Below, one piece after another: positions 6,989 to 14,174 of a stretch of DNA of 19,972 bases (positions are counted from its first letter, which is position 1; each line of letters starts with the position of its first letter). The DNA is taken from assembly GCA_964579765.1 (NCBI GenBank), contig CAZOIK010000479.1:1-19972 (forward strand), given 5' to 3'. A program made the position numbers and the translations under genes. The notes under the pieces were generated by a model that was not told the DNA's origin, did no database searches, and was given only the letters and a program-made list of their open reading frames with translations. This DNA is from DATNBT01 sp964579765. Lineage in GTDB: Bacteria > Acidobacteriota > Vicinamibacteria > Vicinamibacterales > CAVVIG01.

Positions 6989-9298
6989 CTACGCGTCCGG
7001 TGACCGAATGCTCGCGTACTCGCCGTAGCGCGGGTGGTAATACTTCGCGTAATAGTAGCGATGGCGATCGAGACGTACACGCGTCAGCACGCCGCCGATG
7101 ACGCGTGCATTGACGTTCGACAATTGCTCGAGCGCGCGCCTGGCGATCTGCCGGCTGACGCGCTCGGCGCCCACGACGAAGATGATGCCGGTAGAGTCGT
7201 CTGCGAGCACGCAGGCGTCGGTCACCGGCATCACGGGAGGCGCGTCGAGCAGCACCCAGTCGAAATGATCGGCGAAAGCGGCGATCACCTTCTTGAAGCG
7301 CTGGGACGCGAGCAGTTCGGGAGGATTCGGCGGCCGATGGCCAGACGGCAGAATCCACAGATTCGGCACACCCGATTCCTGCACGCCCTCCTTCGCCTGG
7401 ATATCGCCGACGAGTAGATTCGACAGGCCCGGCTCGCGCGTCAGCGTGAACAGCTCGTGCAACGTCGGCCGACGCATGTCTGCATCGATCAGGAGCACGC
7501 GCTCCCCGGCCTGGGCGATCGCCACGGCCAGATTGCTCGCCAGGATCGTCTTGCCTTCGCTCAGCCCGGCGCTCGTGACCGCAATCGCCTTCACTGCCCC
7601 GTCGGCCGACGAGTAGAGCACGTTGGTCCGGATGCTGCGCACCGCTTCGAGAAAGGCCGACGGCACAGATCCGGTGATGATCGGCCGCTCGTCTTCTTTC
7701 CGCCTGATGACCTCAGGCACGAATCCGAGCAGCGGCAGACGTAGCTGGGTCTTGATCTCGTCCGGCGTCTTGATGCGGCTGTCGAGGTACTCGAACCCGA
7801 ACGCCAGGCCGAATGCCAGCACGACACCCGCGAAACAGGCAAGCAGCATGTTCTGCTGCACGTTCGGCGAGATCGGCGACGCCGGCACTTCGGCCGGATC
7901 GAGGACGCGAATCTCGCTCGGGCGGATGTCCTTCTCGATGTTCGTCTCGCGTGCGCGCTGGACGAGCATGTCGTACATCTGCCGGCTGCTCTCCGCATCG
8001 CGCTCGAGAATGCCAAGCTGGACGCCCTTGCGGTTCTGTCCGAGCGCCACGGCTTTCTGCTGCTCGACAGCCGCGTCGGTGCTCTTCTCCGCGTTCTCGG
8101 CCGCGACAACGTCATCGCGCATCGCGTCGAGCGTGCGATCGATCTCGAGCTGCAGTTTGCCCTGCGCGGCCTGGATTTCGGCTGCATTGCGCAGCATCTC
8201 CGGATGCTGATCGCGGAGCTTCTCGGCCATTACGGCGCGCTGCTGCTGGAGCCGATCGATGTCCGCGCGAAGCTGCTGCCCCACGGACGATGCCATCAGC
8301 TGCGGCAGGCGCAGCATGGACGAGGTGTCCGCGCGAAGCGCACGCGCCTTGTTGAGCGCCGCCTCCTTCTCCAGGCGATCCTCATGCGTGCGCATCTGCG
8401 CGGCCGACAGCTCGTTCAGCTTCGCGATCGCTGGATCCTCCGCGCCCGCGGCGGCGATGATGCCATTCTGATCGCGGAACAGCTGCAGTGCGCGATCGGC
8501 GGCATCGACCTTTTCCCTCTGCTCCTTCATCCGCGCGGCGAGCCAGTCGTTGACTTCGTTGACTGCACTGACGTGCGACTGCAGGTTCTCGTCGATGTAC
8601 TGCTTCGCGAGTCCGTTGGCGATGCGTGCGGCCAGGACCGGATCGGCGGATCGATACCTCAGATCCAGCACGCCCTTGGTGGCCGACGACACCGACAGCC
8701 CGGCCAGAAACCCACTGATTTGCCCGTTTTCCGCCGCGGACGCATCCAGCATCAGTGGAGTCGGCGCAGGCTCGATCGGCAGCCCCCAGCTCGCGAGGCG
8801 CGATTTCACATCGCTCCACATGGCCCGTATGCCGGTCGGTCTCATTGCCGGAATCGACGACGGGATCTGGGGCGCTTGCAGCGGTCGCAGCAGCCCCAAC
8901 GTCTTCATGGTCTCTTTGGCCAACCAGCGGCTCTGCAGCACGGCAATCTGCGCGTCGATCGACCGGTCCTGCTCAACGACGTCTTCGATCTTCAGGATGT
9001 TGATGCGCTCAGGTTCGACGAGCACGCGGGTCCGCGCCTCGTACACGGGCACGATGTTGTACGTATGGATAGCCGTGCCGACGACGATGAGGATGAACAC
9101 GGTCGTGACGATCCAGCGCCACTTGTGGAGCACACGAAGCGCGTAGAAGGGATCGAATCCCTGGCCGACCGGTGCATCGACGTCCTCGGGCTGGAAGCCG
9201 AATTCGGAGCCCTCATGACCGGCGGGTGAGGTCACCCGGCGCGGCTGCGCGCGTCCGACATCGACGTCCGGGTTTGGAAGAGGCAAATCGTCAGACAT
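6989..9298 (-). CDS. Wzc-type polysaccharide co-polymerase with tyrosine autokinase (BY-kinase)
   Basis: 769 residues. A cytoplasmic N-tail of about 55 residues leads to TM1 (about 62-79), a periplasmic Wzz region with long coiled-coil helices, a Pro-rich segment (472-478) and TM2 (about 484-502). The C-terminal CpsD/CapB kinase domain has the oligomerisation motif EAVRSIRTN (551-559, EX2RX2R), Walker A GLSEGKT (578-584), Walker A' VLLIDADMRRP (601-611) and Walker B VLLDAPP (682-688). The tail carries seven tyrosines (748, 749, 750, 753, 754, 758, 761), the autophosphorylation cluster. This inner-membrane protein controls chain length and couples polymerisation to export; it would contact the OPX proteins next to it. 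The start abuts the stop of the upstream OPX gene. No cognate phosphatase gene is visible in the window. Confidence 0.95.
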   Translation of the reverse strand: MSDDLPLPNPDVDVGRAQPRRVTSPAGHEGSEFGFQPEDVDAPVGQGFDPFYALRVLHKWRWIVTTVFILIVVGTAIHTYNIVPVYEARTRVLVEPERINILKIEDVVEQDRSIDAQIAVLQSRWLAKETMKTLGLLRPLQAPQIPSSIPAMRPTGIRAMWSDVKSRLASWGLPIEPAPTPLMLDASAAENGQISGFLAGLSVSSATKGVLDLRYRSADPVLAARIANGLAKQYIDENLQSHVSAVNEVNDWLAARMKEQREKVDAADRALQLFRDQNGIIAAAGAEDPAIAKLNELSAAQMRTHEDRLEKEAALNKARALRADTSSMLRLPQLMASSVGQQLRADIDRLQQQRAVMAEKLRDQHPEMLRNAAEIQAAQGKLQLEIDRTLDAMRDDVVAAENAEKSTDAAVEQQKAVALGQNRKGVQLGILERDAESSRQMYDMLVQRARETNIEKDIRPSEIRVLDPAEVPASPISPNVQQNMLLACFAGVVLAFGLAFGFEYLDSRIKTPDEIKTQLRLPLLGFVPEVIRRKEDERPIITGSVPSAFLEAVRSIRTNVLYSSADGAVKAIAVTSAGLSEGKTILASNLAVAIAQAGERVLLIDADMRRPTLHELFTLTREPGLSNLLVGDIQAKEGVQESGVPNLWILPSGHRPPNPPELLASQRFKKVIAAFADHFDWVLLDAPPVMPVTDACVLADDSTGIIFVVGAERVSRQIARRALEQLSNVNARVIGGVLTRVRLDRHRYYYAKYYHPRYGEYASIRSPDA

Positions 9299-10138
9299 TC
9301 AGAAGTACCTTTCGGGCACGATGATTGTGTCGCCCGGCCGCACCGGATCCTCGAGTCTGGACTTGACTGTGGTCTGCTTCCCGTTGACGAGACGAATGAC
9401 GCGCACGCGACCCAGCGCCGCGCGTTCCGTCGGACCGCCCGCGAGCGCAAGCGCCTGCAGCAAGGTCGTGTTCTCCGGCACGGAATACGCGCCTGGCATC
9501 CTGACCTGCCCAGAGACGAAGATGCGGTTCGGGTCGAATCGCGGCACGAAGATGGTGTCTCCGTCGCGCAGGACGACATTGCGCGATAGGCGGCCGCTTT
9601 CGATGTCTTGTTCGAACTCGCGGAGGTTGACGCGTATGACCGTGACGTCCTTGTCGTCGGGCAAGGCCGGCGCGCGCGCGTGCTTGGGCCGCAGGATCAT
9701 CGCCTCGGACGCGTTGCCGTACCCGGCGCGCGCGAGGATCTCCACGATCGTGGTGTCCGGCGTGAGTGGGTACATCCCCGGCGCCGTCACGCCGCCGAAG
9801 ACAAACACGCGCTGGCTGCGCTCGAGTTCGACGTGCACCTGCGGGTTGTTGAAGAAACTCTCGGCGAGCCCCTTCTGAATGTCAGCGGCGAATTGATCGG
9901 CCGTCAGACCCGCCGCCTGCACGCGGCCAAGGAGAGGAAGGGTGACGCGCCCGTCGCTCTCGACCGTGTACTTCTTCGAGAGATCGGGCTGGTCGACGAC
10001 CGTGACCTGGACAACGTCCTGCGCGCGCAGCTTGTCGGGTGACTGCGCGACGAGCACAGCCGTCAGCGCTGTCACCGCTGTGAAGACGGCCGCAGCTGCC
10101 GCCATCCACCTGCGCCAGTCGCGTCTGCGTATGCTCAT
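9299..10138 (-). CDS. Polysaccharide export (OPX/Wza-type) protein without OM helix
   Basis: 279 residues. A basic start and hydrophobic stretch (about 1-32, ending VAQ) form a signal peptide. The polysaccharide export domain spans about 36-105 (DVVQVTVVDQPDLSKKY, DGRVTLPLLGRV). Two SLBB domains follow, at about 108-198 (FVFGGVTAPGMYPL) and 205-275 (FVSGQVRMPGAYSV). The protein stops right after the second SLBB (IIVPERYF), so it lacks the C-terminal amphipathic helix that forms the outer-membrane alpha-barrel in Wza. It is therefore expected to be periplasmic and to need a separate porin. The ATG overlaps the stop of the upstream fusion gene (ATGA), and the 3' end touches the kinase gene, its likely partner. 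Confidence 0.93.
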   Translation of the reverse strand: MSIRRRDWRRWMAAAAAVFTAVTALTAVLVAQSPDKLRAQDVVQVTVVDQPDLSKKYTVESDGRVTLPLLGRVQAAGLTADQFAADIQKGLAESFFNNPQVHVELERSQRVFVFGGVTAPGMYPLTPDTTIVEILARAGYGNASEAMILRPKHARAPALPDDKDVTVIRVNLREFEQDIESGRLSRNVVLRDGDTIFVPRFDPNRIFVSGQVRMPGAYSVPENTTLLQALALAGGPTERAALGRVRVIRLVNGKQTTVKSRLEDPVRPGDTIIVPERYF

Positions 10139-12141
10139 TGCGTGGCGTTGAGCCGCGCGACACCGTATGTCACGTTTGCCGTCAGCATCAGCGTGTTGTA
10201 GTTCCTGCCCTGCAGGAAGTCTGCAAACCGTTGCAGGTATGTGACGTCGATCCCCGTCCGTACCGGACCCGTGCGCACACCGATGTCGAGCACGTGCCGG
10301 AAGCTGGTTTCGTAGCCGTCCGTCGGATGACCTGTGACGAAGTTGGGACTCTTGTAATCCCAGCGTTCGAGATAGGACTCCGCCAGCACGTCGTATCTCC
10401 GAAGAAATCCCTGCTGCACCGACGCACCGAGCCGATCGACGAGCGCAAAGGCAAACTGTTCGTGATACGTGTCGCTCGTGGAGCGCGAAACCGTCGCGCC
10501 AATCCGCGTCCGCTCCGCTGGAGTGTAGAACACGTCGACGTCGCCGATCAGGCCGCGCAGATCCGGGTTGCCGGGATCCCGGCTGAGGTACTGCATGTAG
10601 CCGACGCGGGCTTCGCCCGAGAGCAGACCGCCGGCGTGCCAGAGCGCGCCGCCGGTGAATTCATTCGCATCCGCGTCCCGGCGCGGGTTGATGTCGAAGC
10701 GATGCGTCGAGACGGCCGCAGAGCCGGTGATCGTCGTAAACGGCGTCAGAATCCAGTTGGTGGTCAGCGTGGCGGCCTGTACGCGCTCCGTCAGCGTGTC
10801 CGCGAGATCGACGCCAAGATACACGAACGGCGCGGTGAACCACTGGTCGAAGTTGCTGAAACCCACTTCGAACGACATGCGCTGCCACGGCCGCACGAGC
10901 ACGCTCGCTTCGACGCTCTGGTAGATCCGCGGTACGCGCGCGTCGATCTCAGAGTCGGGACGATCGTTGGTGATGTTGGTGTTGCCGGCCAGATGAAAAC
11001 GGATGCGTCGGCTAGGGTCGATGTCGAGCGTCGCGCTGCCCGTACGGTTGACGGCCCGTTGACTCGCGTAATCCTTGAAGTACACGAACTCGAGCGCGCC
11101 TGTGACCGTCGCCCGGACAGGCTTGACGTCGAAGATCAGGTCCGCGGCAGGACCTCCCGAGGTCACGAAATCGCTGACTGGCTGGCCGGCGCTGTTGAAG
11201 ACATTCGAATCAACCCCGACTTCGGTCAACGCGGCGCTCGGAACGAAGGAAACCGGCCCGAAGCGAATCGCATGTACCTCGCGATCGCTGATGTCGGGAC
11301 GGCCGAATGTCGGCCAGGGCATCGAGTACCCTCGCGGCACGTACAGCGTGTCGCCCGGCTGCAGCACGTCTTCGAGTCCGGCCCCTAACGATCGCTGTTC
11401 CTCGCCCTGGACACGCAGAATCTGCATCCCACGCAGTGAGGCCCGGCGCGTCGCGCCGCCGGCGAGCGTCAGCGCCTGCAGAACGGTCGTGCCTTCGAGA
11501 ATCGAGTACGCCCCTGGCCGATCGACCTCTCCCGACACGTGCACGACATCGGCTGTCCCTTTGGTGACGTACACCGTGTCGCCTTCACTCAAAATGACAT
11601 TGCGCGACAGCCGGCCCTTCGAGGTCTCTTTTTCGAGCTGTGCGAGACTAACGCGGATGACTTCCGCGTTTCTGTCCCCGATCGCGATCGGCCCCCTGGC
11701 GTTCCTCGATCGCAGCACGAGTATGTCGGGCGTACCCACGTACCCGGAACGCGCCAGAAGCTCGAGCAGCGTGGTGTCGTCCGGAAGCGAAAACTCGCCC
11801 GGGGTCTTGACGTCGCCGAACAAAAACACTCGGTTCAAGTGCACGATCTCGACGTGCACGTCCGGCCGCACGAAATATGTCGCCAGGCGCCGCTGAAGCT
11901 CGCTGGCAATCTGCGAGGCTGTCCTGCCAGCGGCGGCGACGCGGCCGACGAGGGGCATCGTGACGGTGCCGTCCGCGCCAACGATGTACGTCTTGCTCTC
12001 GTCCGGCTGATCGACGACGAGCACCCGGACTGCGTCGTTGACTTCGATTGTCCGACCGGCAGGTTGTGCCAAGGCACTTCTGGTGAAGACCTGCAGCACG
12101 ATGCACAGACAGAAGGCGAGGCGTGCGGCCGGGAGCCGCAC
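10135..12141 (-). CDS. OPX (polysaccharide export) domain fused to an outer-membrane beta-barrel
   Basis: 668 residues from a GTG at 12141. A signal peptide (about 1-26, ending SALAQ) is followed by a polysaccharide export domain (VLVVDQPDESKTY, DGTVTMPLVGRV) and SLBB-type units (FLFGDVKTPGEFSL; HVSGEVDRPGAYSI) to about residue 270. A linker leads to a barrel from about 291 that opens EVGVDSNVFN and has alternating hydrophobic/polar strands to the C-terminus (LTANVTYGVARLN). The barrel resembles BBP2-type porins and the separate barrel encoded upstream. It is inferred to act as an all-in-one periplasmic channel plus outer-membrane pore for the polymer. A TTG at 12171 overlapping the preceding stop is the alternative start. 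The frame is open upstream to 12852, but that part lies antisense-like inside the neighbouring gene and is rejected. Confidence 0.88.
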   Translation of the reverse strand: MRLPAARLAFCLCIVLQVFTRSALAQPAGRTIEVNDAVRVLVVDQPDESKTYIVGADGTVTMPLVGRVAAAGRTASQIASELQRRLATYFVRPDVHVEIVHLNRVFLFGDVKTPGEFSLPDDTTLLELLARSGYVGTPDILVLRSRNARGPIAIGDRNAEVIRVSLAQLEKETSKGRLSRNVILSEGDTVYVTKGTADVVHVSGEVDRPGAYSILEGTTVLQALTLAGGATRRASLRGMQILRVQGEEQRSLGAGLEDVLQPGDTLYVPRGYSMPWPTFGRPDISDREVHAIRFGPVSFVPSAALTEVGVDSNVFNSAGQPVSDFVTSGGPAADLIFDVKPVRATVTGALEFVYFKDYASQRAVNRTGSATLDIDPSRRIRFHLAGNTNITNDRPDSEIDARVPRIYQSVEASVLVRPWQRMSFEVGFSNFDQWFTAPFVYLGVDLADTLTERVQAATLTTNWILTPFTTITGSAAVSTHRFDINPRRDADANEFTGGALWHAGGLLSGEARVGYMQYLSRDPGNPDLRGLIGDVDVFYTPAERTRIGATVSRSTSDTYHEQFAFALVDRLGASVQQGFLRRYDVLAESYLERWDYKSPNFVTGHPTDGYETSFRHVLDIGVRTGPVRTGIDVTYLQRFADFLQGRNYNTLMLTANVTYGVARLNATQ

Positions 12142-12167
12142 CGTATCCGCGTGACCGCGTCGGCGTA

Positions 12168-12911
12168 TCAATGAGACGGGCTGGCCGATCCACCGCCGCC
12201 GCCACCGCCACCGCCGCCGCCAGGTGGCGTCGGCGTCGGTGTGGGACTCGGCGTCGGCGTCGGCACAGGGGTCGGCGTCGGAGTAGGCGTCGGTGTTGGC
12301 GTGGGCGTCGGAGTGGGTGTCGGCGTCGGCGTGGGTGCGGGACTTGGCGCGGGGCTGGGCGAGGGAGAGGGACTCGATCCGCCCTGGGTCGCGACGACCC
12401 CCGCGACTCCAGCCGCGGCCGCAGCACCGGCCACCGAGAGCGCCGTCGTCAGACCGATGCCGGTCGCCGCAGCGCCGCCGGCGGCCGCTGCAGCTCCGGC
12501 GGCGGCGGCACCAGCGACGGTAAGCCCGGTCGCGGCCGCACTCGCCGCGACGCCGACGCCGGTGACCGTTGCACCCGCCGTGACCGAGACGGCCGTGCTC
12601 GTGCCGACGATCTGTCCGGTCGCGTTCACGACTTCGACCGCGTATTGCCCGGGGTTGATGCCGATGAAGCTGAACTGCCCGACGGCGTTGCTGGTGGTCG
12701 TGCCGGCGAGCTGTCCGGTCGCGAGATTGCGCAGCTGCACGGTGACGTTGACCAGCGACTGCCCGGTTGACGCGCTGGCGCTGCCGCTTAGCGACGCGAC
12801 GGCCTGCGCCTGCGCGGCGCCCGCGGCGAGCACGAGCCCGGCCCCCGGCCACGCCATCGACGCCGCCAACGCGAGCGTCGTCACGCCGCGGAGTCGCATG
12901 CGCATTCTCAT
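12168..12911 (-). CDS. Secreted protein: carboxypeptidase-regulatory-like domain, Ala/Gly segment, Pro/Thr linker and Gly tail
   Basis: 247 residues. A signal peptide (about 1-36, ending AQA) precedes a beta-sandwich resembling the carboxypeptidase regulatory-like fold (about 38-116; NVTVQLRNLATGQL, VGQFSFIGINPGQYAVEV). Next is a hydrophobic Ala/Gly-rich segment (about 117-177), then a Ser-Pro/Thr-Pro tract (179-230) and eleven glycines before the end SASPSH. The start ATG at 12911 has a GAGG five bases upstream; other in-frame ATGs follow within six codons. Its place between the barrel gene and the OPX-barrel gene suggests a structural or accessory role in the envelope secretion machine. The Ala/Gly stretch could insert in a membrane, and the Pro/Thr tract could span the periplasm or peptidoglycan. 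I recognise no named family for the whole protein. Confidence 0.82.
   Translation of the reverse strand: MRMRMRLRGVTTLALAASMAWPGAGLVLAAGAAQAQAVASLSGSASASTGQSLVNVTVQLRNLATGQLAGTTTSNAVGQFSFIGINPGQYAVEVVNATGQIVGTSTAVSVTAGATVTGVGVAASAAATGLTVAGAAAAGAAAAAGGAAATGIGLTTALSVAGAAAAAGVAGVVATQGGSSPSPSPSPAPSPAPTPTPTPTPTPTPTPTPTPTPTPVPTPTPSPTPTPTPPGGGGGGGGGGGSASPSH
12187..12377 (-). repeat. Coding microsatellites: hexanucleotide Pro-Thr/Ser tract and trinucleotide Gly tract
   Basis: Within the secreted protein gene, 12222-12377 is built of near-perfect 6-base units coding Thr-Pro, Ser-Pro or Ala-Pro, and 12189-12221 is eleven consecutive GGN codons. Both unit sizes are multiples of three, so slippage would lengthen or shorten the linker without breaking the frame. 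Synonymous variation among the units suggests the tract is old rather than freshly expanded. Confidence 0.9.
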
Positions 12912-12938
12912 CGTGACCTCATCGATCCGGCAGACGGC

Positions 12939-14174
12939 TTACAACCCGGCGCCGGACCCGTACGTCACCGCGAACCCGTACTGCAGACCGTTGTAGGCAC
13001 GCTCGGCAACCGCGGACTGACGCCTCGTCTGATCGACGTTGAAGCCGATGCGCGTGTCGCGTCCGAGGTGATACCCAATCCCGCCGCCGTACAGCGTCAC
13101 CCGATCGAGGCGATCCGCGACCGGCACCGCGGCGCCGATGCGATCGCGATATTCCAGTCGCTGCAGCCCTCCGCGCGCGACGATGTCGATGGGCCCGAAG
13201 AGCTGCTGGCTGATCGTCCCGGTCAGGCCGGTCTGCACGTAGTACGGCTGGTTGATGTCGTACGAGTACTGCACGTCGCGCGCGGCCGTGACGTCGAACT
13301 TGGTGACGCCCAGGAGCACGTAGTCGAGATTGACGGCCATCGTCATTCCCGCGAACGCCGGGAGATCGGGCGAGTCGGGCTTGAAATCGCGATAGCCGAA
13401 CATCGCGCTGCCTTTGATCAGCGCGGCGGGGTCGAACGAGATCGAGCCGTTGATCTCGCGTGATTTCGAATTGCGCAGCGGGTCGAGCTCAAACCGATCC
13501 TCGTCGAGCACGGCCGAAATCGACACCGACGTCAGGGGCGTCAACTGGTGGCGCAGCGCCACCGATCCCACCGTGTCCGTGTCGTTCAACTCGCCGCTCA
13601 GGTTCACGCCGAGGAACGTCGCTCCCGGATCGTAGTCCGTCGTCGTCCGCTGGCCCTGGACGCCGATGAACGTCTTCGACAACAGTCGGAGCTCGGCCTG
13701 CGCGCCGTACGACGTCGCCGTGTGCAGCGCGCGCGCGTCGATTTCGTAGCCGACCCGCTCCCGGGAATTCACGTGGGTCCATGTCGGGGTGACCGTCAGC
13801 CGCGCCAGCGGGACGATCCACTTCACGGTGTACGTGTTGTTGGCGGAACGCTCGCTGGCGTACTGCTGGTACCAGACGAGATCCTCGCTGATGGTGCTCT
13901 GCACCCAGCTCGGGCCGAGCCGAAGCCAGAGATCCGTCGCGGGCGTCAACGTCATCGTGAAGTCCGACTTGGGATTCGTCGCGTCGTTGAAGACGTTGGT
14001 GTCGGTGCCCGCGTTGCCGAGAGACAGCGAGGGGTTGATGTAGAGCGGCCCGATGCGCATCTGCACGTTGGCCGGCGGCTCGCCGGTCGCCGTCTGGGCG
14101 GTCGCCGCCGCCGCGGTGCCGACCGCGAAGAGCGCCACAAGAACAGTCAGTCGAAACCCGCTACTTTGAGACAT
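12939..14174 (-). CDS. Outer-membrane beta-barrel protein (BBP2-like porin)
   Basis: 411 residues. A signal peptide (about 1-27, ending ATAQ) is followed by a short lead-in and a barrel that begins GTDTNVFNDATNPKSDF. Alternating amphipathic strands separated by polar turns fill the rest of the protein. It shares the NVFN/SDF opening and the YASxR block with the barrel half of the OPX fusion, so the two are probably homologous. In short-OPX polysaccharide systems a separate barrel of this kind supplies the outer-membrane pore, and that is the inferred job here. The ATG overlaps the end of the regulator gene by 14 bases. The C-terminus ends GSGAGL without the common terminal aromatic residue, which is a mild oddity. 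Confidence 0.87.
   Translation of the reverse strand: MSQSSGFRLTVLVALFAVGTAAAATAQTATGEPPANVQMRIGPLYINPSLSLGNAGTDTNVFNDATNPKSDFTMTLTPATDLWLRLGPSWVQSTISEDLVWYQQYASERSANNTYTVKWIVPLARLTVTPTWTHVNSRERVGYEIDARALHTATSYGAQAELRLLSKTFIGVQGQRTTTDYDPGATFLGVNLSGELNDTDTVGSVALRHQLTPLTSVSISAVLDEDRFELDPLRNSKSREINGSISFDPAALIKGSAMFGYRDFKPDSPDLPAFAGMTMAVNLDYVLLGVTKFDVTAARDVQYSYDINQPYYVQTGLTGTISQQLFGPIDIVARGGLQRLEYRDRIGAAVPVADRLDRVTLYGGGIGYHLGRDTRIGFNVDQTRRQSAVAERAYNGLQYGFAVTYGSGAGL

Noticed and set aside
10138..11388. Long plus-strand open frame (416 codons) opposite the OPX-barrel fusion
   Set aside because: Antisense to a protein with clear motifs; composition is that of a codon-position shadow.
12142..12852. 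Upstream extension of the OPX-barrel frame (Arg-rich, 237 codons)
   Set aside because: It overlaps the signal-peptide-bearing secreted protein gene in another frame, and the signal peptide of the fusion begins only at 12141.
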